From Gnomoniopsis sp. IMI 355080 (lineage: Eukaryota; Ascomycota; Sordariomycetes; Diaporthales; Gnomoniaceae), in NCBI GenBank assembly GCA_027946555.1, contig JAPEVC010000006.1, positions 278,091-342,090 of the forward strand: DNA of 64,000 nucleotides, written 5' to 3'. The notes below the pieces were generated by a model. That model worked only from the letters and a program-made list of their open reading frames with translations, did not search any database and had not been told where the DNA came from. Position numbers and translations under genes: made by a program. Positions 44,859 through 56,514 of the stretch are shown here, one piece after another (within the stretch, counting starts at the first letter, position 1; each line of letters starts with the position of its first letter).

Positions 44859-46410
44859 GGCTGGAATCGGTGGAAGGGGACTCCGTGGTCGGGTCTGAGT
44901 CACAGCCGGATCCGATTGTACATACAAAGAAGCCGGTACTGGGAATCGCAAGAGAAAAGAAGAAGAACAAATCACACTACCAAAAACAGTAATCTGAAAG
45001 TGAAGATATTTCAAACGAGGTGAGCTCTGGGAGATCATCTCACATTCTATTGTCCCCCCGCAAGAGATACTCGGCGCGAAAAGATAATACATGACCCGAT
45101 CTGGCGGAAACTATACGACAATAAGAGGCTGTCGACAACTTTTTCTCTGTAAAGGGGCAGGGGCAGGTTCATCGTCAGAATGCATTCTACCGTTTCACCA
45201 AAGAAGTGTTCATAATCAATAGAAACGGATGGAGTCGGACGACTGAACGAAAAGGGGGGCCGCCGAGGGATATCTTCAGCACGACCCTTCCCAGGTGCCT
45301 ACTATGCCAATGAATCATCCAGCAATACAACCCAGGATCTTCACTCGCCCGCCCCCGGGGGGAGGGAAGCTTGACAGGATGATATGAAGTACGAAGTTTC
45401 CAGATGCAATTTTCAGGAAAGACCAGAACACATGGTGTCGAATGCAGCTGCATACTATTGCTGCTGAGACAAATCCTGTGATGAATTAGTTCCTCCTGAA
45501 CAATGTTCGCGAGAACAGAACATTTTGGGCAATTGCGGGGTCTACATCTTCCACTTCTCCTGTGCTTTTCTGGCGTAGAGCATAGACGTAATCTCTTCAA
45601 GATACAGACGCTCTGGAATACCAGGTCAGAGCCAATATGAAATCTGGTTGACGTGGATTGGAGATCTGTTTATCAGATACTTGCCCACGTAAGCTTGTCC
45701 GACCACTTGGGTTGTGTGGCTGTCTTGAATTCATGAAGAGGCCTTGCAAAGTTTCAATTTTTGCTCGCATTCAATCAGAACACATCCTCGATAATTGGAT
45801 CCTGGGTAGAAAGAGTACCTAGGACCATGGACCGAACAAGTGGGTATAATAGGTCCTTGTGCATTTCCCTCTCGAGGCAGCGCGAAGCCGCAACAACTAT
45901 ACTTCTATCTTCCCATCTCTTCAAAATAAGACACTAAGTACGGATATCCAATATCCCAGATCTAATCTATTGTTCTACTCCTTGATAGGAGGGGGTATGC
46001 AGTGCATTCAAGAAACTTCGACGATGATAAAAATAACACTCCCTCACTCACATACAAAAAGCCACCGAGAAAGTACCCATGGCAATGACTAAACCCCACG
46101 CGGCATAAGTAAGCATAATTGCCAATCTCACACCCGTCTCCAGAGCAAGGCCGATGGTGAGGAGTAACAGACTCGAGCGAGACGCAAAGGCCAGCGCAAG
46201 CGCAAAGCTCTGCATAGCGGTAACCCGCAGCGCAGCGAGCGAGGCAACAACAGCAGTGTCGCTCGAAGAAAGAGAAGAAGAAAGAAAACCCCAAAACGCC
46301 CTCCCGATGTCGCCGCTGCCACCATGAACAGCAGCAGCAGCGAGCGGATCCAGCCGAAGGGAAAGACTACGCATCCGCAAGTGCTCACGCATTTTCTTTG
46401 CGCTCTCCAG
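44859..46410. other. Convergent intergenic region with a hydrophobic ORF
   Basis: About 1.55 kb between the B12 stop and the coiled-coil gene stop. The only notable ORF is the hydrophobic one at 46048-46392, listed separately. The rest is short ORFs without features. Confidence 0.45.
46048..46392 (-). CDS. Possible small membrane protein or extra exon
   Basis: An ATG-initiated frame of 114 aa starts MREHLRMRSLSLRLDPLAAA. It has two hydrophobic segments, the first around VVASLAALRVTAMQSFALAL and the second around LLLLTIGLALETG and YAAWGLVIAMGTFSVAF. It starts only 18 bp after the stop of the coiled-coil gene on the same strand. It could be a membrane-spanning C-terminal exon joined by an intron, for instance through a GTTATG donor at the stop. 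It could also be a separate small gene or a shadow in GC-rich 3' sequence; a second frame is hydrophobic as well, which weakens the case. Confidence 0.3.
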   Translation of the reverse strand: MREHLRMRSLSLRLDPLAAAAVHGGSGDIGRAFWGFLSSSLSSSDTAVVASLAALRVTAMQSFALALAFASRSSLLLLTIGLALETGVRLAIMLTYAAWGLVIAMGTFSVAFCM

Positions 46411-48075
46411 TCATAACCCGATGCCATTGACCGCGTCTAAAGCGCCCTCGAGGCAGTCCTCCAGCTCGCCCACGCGGTGCTTGAGCTGCTTGTTCTCGTC
46501 GCGCAGTAGGCCGACCGTGTCCCACGCGACGGAGGCGTCCTGGCCCTTGCAGTTGCGGCAGCCGTCGGTGCCGTCGCCCGAGATACCCTTCATGAGCTTC
46601 TGGAACGTCGACATTTGCTGCGTGCTGCGGCGGTTGGTGCTCGCGACGGAGGCGACCGAAGTGCGCTTGTTGCTGTTGGCGCTGGGCCCGCGCATCGACT
46701 GCGGCGTCGGGATGGGCATGTCCACCACGCTGCTCGTCTCGATGCCCCGCGTGGTGGTGGTGGTCGACACACTGGGGCTGCGTGGCCGTGAGAAGACGCT
46801 CTCGCTCTCGGCGTAGCTCATGCTGTCATCATCCGTCTCGAAGCTCGTGTCGGTGCCGTTGCTCTTGCGCCATTTGCGCTTCTGTAACTCCTCCTCGTCG
46901 ACGCCTAGGTCCTCTGAGATGGTGCTACCAGCCTCAGATTGGAACCCACCGGGCGAGGGAGCTAAGCGTTGCATGCCCTTGGGGTTGAACCGCTCTAGCT
47001 CGGCCCGTGCACGGCGCTCCGCGGCTAGCTCTTCCATGATCTGCTTCATGCGCCGTTCTTGCTCCGCGGCCTTCGATGCCATATCTTCCAGTTGGAATTT
47101 CAAATGCTTTGCCCGCGTCTCCGCCTCCTCAAGCTCGTCCCTGTCTGCCTCGCGTTCTTTCTCGACGTCAGCCAGGGCCTGAGCCTTTTGCCGGTAAGCA
47201 TTTTGCATTTTCGTCAGTAGGCCAGTAGCCTGCGTCTGCAAATTCTTGAATGCCGCGGGCGAGAAGGCGTCTTTTGTGGCCGGTGTACCGGGCGGGAACA
47301 AGGCTTCCTCCACGTTCAAGCTCAGTAGCTCATCGTGCATCTCGGCGGTGACAGCGGGCGGGGGTCTCGAGAACATGGTGAGCAGCGAGAGTCGTGATGG
47401 GGCGGTAGCTGGGCCGGCACTCTTGGGGGCGTTGTCTGCTGTTCCGGCGATGGAGGTGCGAACAAGTCGCTTGGGAGTGGTTTCCGGAGAGGGGCAGCCC
47501 TCTGAGACAGCTTTCTGTGGTTGCGACGTGTTTGTGCTCCCAAGAGTCTGTGACTCGGCCAACTCCTTGCGAGTCTTTCTTCCTTCCCCAGTCAAGCCCA
47601 TGTCGTCTTGGTTGTTCTCAGCGAAATTCTGCTGTTGTTGTTCTTGTTGTGGCAGCTGTGGGGGTGCTATTCTTGCTCGGATGCTTGCGGGCAGGTAGCT
47701 GGTGAAAGAGGAGGCAGTGGCCAAACGTATGGGAGAGAGTGCGGTGCGAGGTTGTTCCACCGACTCTTCCGCGTGGCCGCAGCCGTAGCCACAGTGATGG
47801 GTGTTCAGGGGGCTCGAGTCGGTCTGGAGATTATTGAAGCTAAGAGAGGATCTTCGTCTGGGCAGCGAGGGACTGGAGCTGTTGATATTGGTAGAAGTCG
47901 TAGAAACTCCCAGCTGGTGGGAACCGAGTTGTTTCTCCTCGCCAACAGGGGATCCTCGAGGAGTTGTTGCAGCTGCGGGTGTTCGACGCGGTGAGGAGAT
48001 GGTAGGCTCCTTGTCCTGCAAAGGAGGATCCAGGTCGATGTCAAGCGACATGGCGGACGCGTTGGTGCTTAGCAT
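46411..48075 (-). CDS. Coiled-coil protein of unknown function
   Basis: Single exon, 554 aa. First ATG at 48075 (A at -3); a second in-frame ATG lies 24 bp downstream. Seen: a Ser/Thr/Pro-rich N-terminal half of about 240 residues and a strong coiled coil at about 285-362 (LEEAETRAKHLKFQLEDMAS, EQERRMKQIMEELAAERRAR). A Ser/Thr-rich linker follows, with RSPSVSTTTTTRG, then a small Cys motif CRNCKGQ near 505. A second short coiled coil at the C-terminus has LLRDENKQLKHRVGELEDCL. I do not recognise a named family; similar proteins appear to be restricted to filamentous fungi, but I could not check. The architecture would suit a scaffold or cytoskeleton-associated protein, which is inference. Confidence 0.75.
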   Translation of the reverse strand: MLSTNASAMSLDIDLDPPLQDKEPTISSPRRTPAAATTPRGSPVGEEKQLGSHQLGVSTTSTNINSSSPSLPRRRSSLSFNNLQTDSSPLNTHHCGYGCGHAEESVEQPRTALSPIRLATASSFTSYLPASIRARIAPPQLPQQEQQQQNFAENNQDDMGLTGEGRKTRKELAESQTLGSTNTSQPQKAVSEGCPSPETTPKRLVRTSIAGTADNAPKSAGPATAPSRLSLLTMFSRPPPAVTAEMHDELLSLNVEEALFPPGTPATKDAFSPAAFKNLQTQATGLLTKMQNAYRQKAQALADVEKEREADRDELEEAETRAKHLKFQLEDMASKAAEQERRMKQIMEELAAERRARAELERFNPKGMQRLAPSPGGFQSEAGSTISEDLGVDEEELQKRKWRKSNGTDTSFETDDDSMSYAESESVFSRPRSPSVSTTTTTRGIETSSVVDMPIPTPQSMRGPSANSNKRTSVASVASTNRRSTQQMSTFQKLMKGISGDGTDGCRNCKGQDASVAWDTVGLLRDENKQLKHRVGELEDCLEGALDAVNGIGL

Positions 48076-49798
48076 GGTCGCCTATTGTTTCGTGGAGACG
48101 TATGTGGACCCTTGGGAAAGGAGAGGCCCCGTACGGTTATCTTGGTCCCCTGCTCGGGCGCGGGGCGGATGGAGGCTTCGGCGAAATTGGAATGTGTAAG
48201 AGCAGACTGGGGGATATTATTCCGGTGACAGCCGTTGTTAAATCGCCTTTGGTTGGATATACAAGAAAGCGACGAGTCGTTTCGAGGTGCCAGGCAAAGA
48301 CAGATTCGATCCCAGCCAGGCACATACGCCTTGGAGTATCGTGGGCCCTCTCTCTACCTCTCTCCCTGCCTCAGCCGTTGAGCGCGGGCCGTGACAGGTT
48401 GGGACTGGGCTTCGATGGCAGGCGGAGGGGGAGAGTATGTATCTCGGTATCCTCAGATGCACAGATCCCAGCAGCGGTCCGCAGGTCGGGGAGCCGCCCT
48501 GCATAAAAGCCACAATGTCACTCCCCAATTAGGCTTGACGGCTTGGCCTTGCAGCGCGAGTACAGGCTCACCCCGGCCTCGGTGCGTGCCCTCCGGCCCT
48601 CCCTTTTTCCTTTCTTCAGCAGCCGGTAGCGCCGGCAGTAGAGACCTGGAGCGCACTGATCAAGAAGATCAAGACTTCTTCTCCACGAGCCTGGTCTCTC
48701 TCCAAGAATCCGCAACGTTGGATGGAAGTCCCGAAGCGCTTCGTTGTGGATGTTCCAATTGTGCTCGTCGACGTGGGTCTGTCCAAAGCGAATCAAGAGC
48801 CAGGCGAGGCGAATACTGGTGGAGTCTTTCCAACAAGGATTGTTTGCTCTCTTTGTCCTTTTACCGGTGAAGAAAGTCAAGGAGACGAACAAGCGAAAAG
48901 GCATGCACGAGGCCGACAGACAAGAATTATGAGAAATACACAAAGAGGGGAAGGCGGGAAACTGACGCGCCGAGATGTTTCTGTTTGATGGTCAACTTTA
49001 TTCTCGACATCGAACAAGAAATATACTTCCCACAAGTGATGCAAAGCTTCGTCATTTGGGAGTGCCAGGCTGTGGCTGGGGATGCGCAAGGATTTCCTCA
49101 GACCTGCCAACTTTGTTGCCGTCGGCCCAGTCAAGGGTTACTGGAAGTAGTAACCGTTGCAATAGTATGTGAAAGTCACGCAAACTATAATAGCAGAAAG
49201 TACCTATCGCAGATGTAGAACAGTTGCCACAAAAGCGAGACATATCAGCGCATGATGGCTGGGCCGATGACCGTAACCAAAGACATGTCCTACGAAATCC
49301 CAATAATCTCGGCATGCTCGCAAGACTGAGCAAATCCTCATAAGCTGCTTCGTAGATTGCAAACCAAAAGCCAGCATTTCCCCCAACATCACGGGATGTG
49401 AGGTACTTTAATGTAGCAACCATGGCTTGAACAATGTAGCGAGACGTTAGATGCTTTCCCACCAATCTTGGGGGTATTACTGTCATTTTTGGGGGTTTCA
49501 ACTATCAAATCTAACTCGGAGGAGGTTCATAACCACTGTCCTACATGCGAAGGCAGCGTTGCCCATGAGTTTCCGAGTGCATTGACCCTCGATCCCGCGC
49601 ACCAGAGACATCCTCCTCGGCCATGCACTGGTGCCAGCTTAAGTTTCCACACTGTTCACCAAACGAAAGGATCCGTCAGAAGATCCTCAGGCCAAGTGCC
49701 ATCCAGAGCAATGCAGTACCCTACGCGCCTATCCAAAAGACGCGTGACTCCTCAACCCTCTCCTCCGGGTCCTACTCGTACGTTCCCGAAATCTTCAC
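48076..49798. other. Intergenic: coiled-coil gene promoter and TIF6 3' flank
   Basis: About 1.7 kb. ORFs up to 159 aa overlap on both strands without recognisable features. No clear repeat or RNA gene. The end nearest 48076 should hold the coiled-coil gene promoter. Confidence 0.45.
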
Positions 49799-50756
49799 TT
49801 AGTAGAACGACTCCACCATGGTCTCCTTCATGTTAGTGTTGATGTTGCCCGGCGCCGCGCCCTCGCCCAGCCTGAACACACTCTCAATCACACTCAACTC
49901 CGTTGCCGTAGTGTCCAAGCCTGTGACCGCCATCCAGTCGTTGACCACCATGCCACCTCCCACAACTTGACTACCCCTATTGACCGAGCCAGCAACCAGC
50001 GGCACCTGCAACAAGCTGCTCAGTTCGTCCTGGTCACTTATGCTCGTCTTTGGGTGGACCAGACCGCCCTGGTTCGACAGTGCCATGTATGAGCCCACCA
50101 GCACATTGTCCGCCACTGTCTGGCGGAAAACCTCGACGCCCAGCACGTCTGCGATGATCTCCTCTGTCTCGCGCTCTAGGTCCGGATGTATGAGGGCGAT
50201 GTGGTCGTTGGCGACGATGACGTTTCCGAGGGCTGACAGGCGCTCTTCTATCCGCTGGATCTTGACACTGTCGGGGAGGGAATTGCGTAGGTGTTGGAGT
50301 TCTTGATCGGTCGTGGAGGTAGGGACGAGGAGGCCTTTGCGGTTGCTGCGCAGAAATTAGTTAGCGACTTTGTAGCTTTCTTTGCGGAAACATTGCTTGC
50401 AATTGCTCTTGCAGCTCTATGCAAAATGCAGCGAGTAACTATCACAGACTTACCCTGCCGTTAACCGGCCGACTATTCTTGTGCCGGCGATTGTCGTCCT
50501 CACAATGGGTAGGACATCCTGCAGTTCAGCCTCGAAGACGCTGTAGAAGTTCTCGCTAGCGCCGATGGCAACGAGCGCGTAGCTGTTGGTGAGAGTCGAG
50601 AAAACACCGACCCTGTGCTCCATGATTAGCCACGTGCTACCAGTTTCGGCGCTACATCATCGCAAATCTGCTTGCCATGCGCGCACTTCGGCGGGGCATG
50701 GAGGGGTGGGGGGAAGCGTACTCGTTGGAGTTTTCGAATTGTGCTCGGACAGCCAT
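49799..50756 (-). CDS. TIF6: Eukaryotic translation initiation factor 6 (eIF6/Tif6)
   Basis: Three exons, 50756-50722, 50612-50454 and 50345-49799 (introns of 109 and 108 bp), give 246 aa, almost the family length (245 in yeast). The first exon is 35 bp. Splicing gives MAVRAQFENSNEVGVFSTL, then VGRLTAGNRKGLLVPTSTTD. Seen: the repeated IF6 pentein motifs, including IVANDHIALIHPDLE, GSYMALSNQGGLVHP and SVNRGSQVVGGGMVVNDW. Known: eIF6 binds the 60S subunit, is needed for its biogenesis, and blocks early 40S joining. It is released by Efl1 and Sdo1. A CACGTG sits inside intron 1 at 50631-50636. Both introns are about twice the typical length in this window. Confidence 0.96.
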
Positions 50757-51615
50757 GATGGCAGTGTTTCTTGTTTGGGTACGAGTGTGTAGTATTCTTT
50801 GATTAAAAAGGTCGCAAGAAGCGCAGTCGTCCGAGTCTGTGGAAAAGTTGCTTGGGTATGGTTGTTGAGATTGTTGACGCGGATGAATTTTTTGGCTCTG
50901 GCAGGCAAGGCTTGGACTTTTATTATCTGTAATCGGATCGCGGGGCAGTCGGCTCCAAGAAGATTCGCCGCAAGCTTTAGGTAGATGGGTTAGGATCTTT
51001 TACCAGAATTAAGATTCGCTACGCAGAATGAGACTTGTTGATTTGTTTTGTGTCTGTCGGTTGGTCTAAAAAATCTATGAGAAAGCAATCGATTAAGTAT
51101 GATGCCCAGTGACTCAGCAGTTACTAGGTAGAAGCTATTCATATTTGGCGTTGGATAGCCGCATCATCTAGCAATTATTAGCCACCCAATTGGACTCACT
51201 ATGATTCATCGTGGGTCGAAAGCAACCCCCCCCCCCTGGAGTGCTCCAAGCGCACCCTCCAACACTCAAATACACGACGAAAGGGCAAGAAGTTAGCATA
51301 GTGAGTGCCGCACAGAAAATTGAAAGATTGATTCAAATGCTCTGTTTCCATGTGATTCTCGTATCTTGACGCTCGCCACAATCCCATCCGCTAGGTCTAC
51401 CTAACGGTACGCATTTTAAAAATAGAAGCCGTTGATACTGTACAATGCCCCCGTCCCCGTAATCATAGTCACCAATTAATGGCAGTGTAGCCAGACCGTC
51501 TTCCTTTTTGCTCGTCCGCTCCTTCCTGATGCCCAGCGATCGATCTACCGACCAGCCGATGTTTTCACTCCCAAAATGCTCGCTCAATCACTCGTAACTT
51601 AGAGAAAGGCAGCGC
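50757..51615. other. Intergenic: TIF6 promoter and AOS1 3' flank
   Basis: About 860 bp with a C11 run at 51226-51236 and only short ORFs. TIF6 and AOS1 are in tandem on the minus strand, so the TIF6 promoter follows the AOS1 3' end. Confidence 0.5.
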
Positions 51616-53445
51616 TCAATTGCTTGGCTGTACGTCGGCTGTACCCGCGCCCATGCCCGTGCTTCCTGACGCACCTCCATTACTTGGTCCTCCCATTGCC
51701 CCCATATTGTTGGTATTTCCCATGATACCGGGGGCTGTTGTATCGCCTGTGGCACCCATATTACCCATGCCACCCATGGTAATGTCCATTCCAGGCATCG
51801 GCATGTTCATCATCGATGGATCTGACAGTCCAAAGCCGTTCATGTCCCCGTTGCCCAGACCGGGCATTCCAGGCGGCATCGCACTCATCAGCTGCACAGC
51901 GCCGAGAGGGCCCTGAGGGTGCAGAGGGTAGAGACTGGCCTCCATGCTGTTGCCATCGAAAATGACAGTATTCTGAATCGGCTGCTGCGTCTGTCCCAAC
52001 ACGTTGATCACGTCTTGAGCCAGTTGTCCACCTAGAATCGACGTGACCGGCGCGATTTCGCAACCGATGTTCTGCAGAAAGCTGCGCAAGAACTCCGAGT
52101 TCAGGGTTTCCGTTGGAAGGCTGAGGTCCTTATGCTTCTGCATCGCGACTGTCGTAAACACCTTCAAGTCGTTCCTATCGCTTGGGGTGCGACCTTCGTG
52201 CTGACTCTGGAAGTCCCAAAGTGCACGGAGACACGATAATGCGGGACTGACAGCCTTTAATCTCCTCTTGTTTTTTGTGAATTCCTCTGGCAGAAAGGCG
52301 CCGTCACTAGCCAGCAGCCAGGTGCTGTAGAACTCCTTCTTGGAAACGATTTCCATGTCCTTTGTGCCCTCTTTCTTGCTCTGGATATCAAAAATGATGC
52401 GCGTCCTCGTCTCGGCCTTCAACTCCGTAGGAACGTTTGGCTTCTCGCGCTCGATGTTGTAGGAGTGCTCAATCAGATCGGCAAAAATGAAACCGTACAG
52501 ACCGTGAGTGCCGGCGGCGTAGAAGGGTTTCATATTGAGACGCGTCGCGGTGTTGATGATGTTCAGAGCATCTGGGTCGAGATCGGTTGCGATGATCATG
52601 TCGAACATGGCAAAATAGCTGGCGCCTTTCTGGCGCACATCACCGGTATCTGTAAAAATGCTCACTCGAGGGTTGAGCTTCTGAATGGCTGGAAGAGCCG
52701 CCTCGGCCCGGTTCTTCCCCACGTGGCCCTCCTCATGCGAAACGAGGAATTGAGCTCCCAAGTCAGCTTCAGTGACGTTTTCGTGGTCCACAATCGTCAG
52801 AGTCCCTATGCCAGACAGTACAAGATTCTTGGCAATCTCATTGCCGAGACCTCTCATGGTGATGAGTAGAACATTCGCATTGCGAATCTTTTGCTGAGCC
52901 TGCATTCCCCAGAGTCTAATCTGACGATCGTAGAGCGCAATCTCATCTACCAATACGTGTGAGTGACACAACCAAGATCAGGATCGCCGGTATGAAAGCC
53001 TACCATTTGTGATGTTGTTTTGAGGCATGCTTGGCATGTTCATCATGCCGCTGCCATCCATCATCATCGGCACCATGAGGGGCATATTCATGAGCTCTTC
53101 GTTTGACAACAGGTTACCGTCTGGTCCCACCATAGGGAGTAGGTTCATATCCGCCGGAAGACCTTGCAATGTGAGGTTTGCAAGGTCGCCTTGAGGGAGT
53201 GCATTGAGGTCGGGTGCAGGTAGTGAGGCAGGTGTCTGCTCAGCAGCTGGTGCTGGTGCTGGTGCTGGTGCTGGTGCTGCTGCGGGGACGGCGGCGCTTT
53301 TTTGTTGTTGTTGGTCTGGTTGGCTCTGCTGAGGCTGTGTGTTTGGCTGCTGAGTACCTTGTTGTTGAGTGTTTGCCTGGGCGTTTGCGGCCTGCTGTGC
53401 TTGTTCCTGGCCCTGGGCAGCGGGTGGTGGTGCCGTTGAGTCCAT
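51616..53445 (-). CDS. AOS1: SUMO-activating enzyme E1 small subunit Aos1
   Basis: Two exons, 53445-53004 and 52946-51616 (57-bp intron), give 590 aa. Seen: a Gln/Pro/Ala-rich extension of about 150 aa, including an (AP)n tract encoded by GCTGGT repeats at 53246-53275 and a Met-rich stretch. The ThiF/E1 domain follows with DEIALYDRQIRLWGMQAQQK, MRGLGNEIAKNLVLSGIG, VDHENVTEADLGAQFL, and near its end GCEIAPVTSILGGQLAQDVI. A Met/Gly/Asn-rich tail occupies about residues 496-590. There is no catalytic cysteine domain, as expected for Aos1, whose partner Uba2 carries the thioester Cys. Known: Aos1-Uba2 activates SUMO with ATP. Yeast Aos1 is 347 aa, so low-complexity ends account for about 240 residues. 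The splice join rests on the conserved DEIALYDRQ. Confidence 0.93.
53246..53275. repeat. GCTGGT hexanucleotide repeat in AOS1
   Basis: Five perfect copies of GCTGGT (plus strand), coding on the minus strand for alternating Ala-Pro. It lies in the AOS1 N-terminal low-complexity extension. Length changes in units of 6 bp would keep frame. Confidence 0.85.
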
Positions 53446-54579
53446 CTTGAGGTTGGGAATGAAGGTGAGTCGTGACTGGGATGAGGTCGCAATTGAGAGA
53501 TCGAAGTGGGCCTGTAGCCGTCGCGTGTCGATGCGCCAGAGCGGGCAAAAGGCTCAACGGACGGCAAGCTATCGACAATGTCGAATGAAGGAGGGATCAG
53601 GCCTCAATACGACTGACTGAGAGGATTCTGAGATGCTGATGTTGGGATCTTGAAAGGCCGATGTCAGGCGTTTGCTTCTTGTCGCGCTAGCGCTTGTAAG
53701 ACGGCAGGACGACCTGTGAGAGAGGCTGAATACGGACACCAGCCAATGAAGCTTGCCTGAAACTCCAAAGAATGTCACCCAACAGTTGAAGTAACCTCAA
53801 TGCGATTCGCGCTGAACGTTCCTCTGAGTCCTCGGCTGGAGAAGAAGCAGGTGACGCTTTGTGCAATCGAAGATCCAAAATGTTCTGCGAAAGTATGTAG
53901 TGCAGGCGGCGCTAGCCAGGAAACAAAGATGCCACTGATGATACAGCGGCTGTCGTCAAACAGGGGTCCAGCTTGATGCCCAGCGAGAGGAAGGCACAGT
54001 GACTGCTTCTTTCCGCTAAGTTCACACGCGCCAACCTGAATCGGAGTATGGGATGCAAAACCCCGCGTGCTCTTTACCAAATTTAAGACGCAGGCGCCAT
54101 AGCAGCCGCAGCATCCCCCCATCAATTAGACTGGGCCGCCATTACGTCGTACTGTACAGCCAATCTCTCCCCCACCGCTCTCGACGACACCTCATCGAGT
54201 CACCACACTATCTGCACTTGCACTCGCCCTCCTCATTTGTCGTCCCCGTTGAATTTTCCGGTATTGCTGCAAGTGGCTTCTCATCCTGCACATACAGACT
54301 TGTACCTTACCCGCTCATAGAGCATCTCCGCCACAGCGCCGCCCCTCGTCACTTCCGACCGTGCAAAGCCACTGCCACCGAGTGCAGGAAGCCTGTCAGA
54401 CCTGTCTGAAAGGCTCCCTGCCCGTGGCCTACTACGAACCACGCCTTTGATCCTGAGATGGTCCGTGATACCTGATACCTGCATTTTGATCCACCCAACT
54501 ACCCCTCAACCCTTGCCATAGCATCTGGCTACCAAACCGTGTGTCATTACGTTTCTCTGACCTGACTTGATGCCAACAG
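53446..54579. promoter_or_regulatory. Divergent region between AOS1 and the unnamed conserved gene
   Basis: About 1.1 kb. It must hold the AOS1 promoter and, on the plus strand, the unseen first exon of the downstream gene. An ATG at 54458 followed directly by GTCCGT is one possible single-codon first exon. A short ORF at 54053-54409 has no clear features. Confidence 0.4.
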
Positions 54580-56514
54580 CCTCGAGGTCAACATCAGACA
54601 TTCCAGTCAGAGTCCTACCAGGGCAGACAAACTGATCCCGGACAGGGGGAACCGCCCCGAACAACAGACAGAGCTAGAGAAAGAGACGCTTCTGCGGAGC
54701 GACGTGTTGAACGACTCGCTGAACGAGCCCGCTTTGTTCTTGGAGAAAGTCTGGTTCGCGACCCATCTCTATACATACCAGACAGGATACGGAGAAGTGC
54801 CTACTTATACGAAGATCCGCTATTCACCGAGAGTGTCCGACGAGTACCGGAAGGCGTACTCAGAGCACGACGGCACGTTCTCACACACGAGGAATCTAGG
54901 CTCTTTAGAGACTCTAGCGCCCAGGCCGATCCTGTACCCGGAGAAATGTCTTCAAATTCGCATTCGAACTCGCCCCCACAACCTCCCCGCGACCTGCAAC
55001 GCAGGTTCTCGAGGGAACCGCCTCCTCGACGAGCTGAAACCCAGCTGCCTAGCTTCGCCAGCCTGACAAGTGGTGCTGCTTCCTTACCTCCGCTTCGCAA
55101 CTTGAACAACCGGCGAAGCTCCAGCAACTTGTCCAACCTAGGTGGCTCCAGTGGCCGTTCATCCCGACAAAGACCAGAGAGGTTGATGGACAGGTACCGG
55201 CATCCCGAGCACAGACAACCGAATCCCACCAGTTTCGAGGAGCTAGAATATGATTTGGACGATGCGAATTCGCAGCTGCGCGCACTCTTGGAATACACAA
55301 ATACTACCATTACGTCGCCTCTTAGTCCACACCTCAACTCGCATACCCCTCAGCATGATCAAACCGACGATTCCCGTCGAGCCAAGCGTCGGAAGCTGGA
55401 CTCTGAGAGATCTGGCTCCAGTTTCAAAGGATTTCGCTATGGCAGATTTGGGCAAGTTGAGCCTGGCCCGCTCAATATGGAGATCGAGACTTGTGACGGT
55501 GGAATGTATGCAGATGATGAGAACAACCCACCAGAAAGCATATTGAAAGCTGATGATTCTGTGTATGTCTACTGGTCTTCTACCAGGATCAAACGTTCCG
55601 TGACTGACAGATGATAGATATTGCACCAAGAGGGACTTCTGCAACATAGTGCTCAGACACCAAGGTGCGACGGTATTCTCGCTTTCAGAACTGGTCATCA
55701 GAGCACCCGGACCTAGATTTTCATCGCCGTGAGTATAAAGGCCCGCAAAAGCTTGTGGAGGCGTCAGCTAATTCCTTGCAGAGTACGTGAGGGCATGGTT
55801 TTTGTTTCGATGGCCTCAGACGACGTCTTTGCCAGAACTGTGCAATACAAGGTAAAATACATACAGTCTCAGGAGTCCCTGAGAGCAGAGAGAGTCCCCA
55901 TCGTGTCTGTAAGGCACAACGAGGACGGCACCACGACGTCTTACGCAAGACTTCATCGAAACCGGATGCAACACCACATTGAAGATCCGGCGTACTACAA
56001 GGAAGCAGTATTTCCTGCCGACCCATTACCATTCCCAGTGACGATAGCCACGGACTGCAGCGAACCGGAGGACCACATGCCAGCAAATGCGAGGTCTCGA
56101 AGGCCAGCTCCGAATAGGATCGGTCCGCTTCCATTTGAGAGCGATAGCAGTGCAGACGAAGAGAATGCCTTGGGCAGCTGGGACGAATTGAATTTTAACG
56201 AAGATGAAGACACACCGCCACCCAATTATCACCAACGACGACCGCAGGGCATGACTCTGGCGGAAGCAGCGGAGGCGTCTCAATTGGCGACACAGGAGGC
56301 AGTACAGGCTGTGGGTGGCAAGCTGCTCCGGCCGCACGCCAAATTTTTCATTGAGAAGGGGAAGAACCGATGTACGATCAAATTTTACCCTCCAGTCACA
56401 GGACGATTTATTCTGTTGAAGATGTACCACCCTTCAGAGAACATTGATATCCAGGGGGTGTACGCGAAGGGATTTGCTGGACCGCGGTACTTTCCTTCTG
56501 TGGATCTGCGATGA
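54580..56514 (+). CDS. Conserved-looking nuclear-type protein, family not named (start on upstream exon)
   Basis: Coding exons 54580-55562, 55618-55728 and 55782-56514 give 608 aa from the exon boundary. The frame begins after a CAACAG acceptor at 54579, with a TGA just upstream and no in-frame ATG until 54946, so the initiator must lie on an earlier exon. Starting at 54946 would discard 122 protein-like residues (RDPSLYIPDRIRRSAYLYED, EDPLFTESVRRVPEGVLRAR). Seen: a Ser/Pro/Arg-rich N-terminus and the basic RRAKRRKLD. A conserved-looking block from about residue 285 reads FRYGRFGQVEPGPLNMEIET, CDGGMYADD, DDSVYCTKRDFCNIVLRHQG and VREGMVFVSMASDD. The last block (about 545-608) has KFFIEKGKNRCTIKFYPP and ends FPSVDLR. 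The block looks like a beta-sandwich of jelly-roll type; that is inference. Function unknown. Confidence 0.8.
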
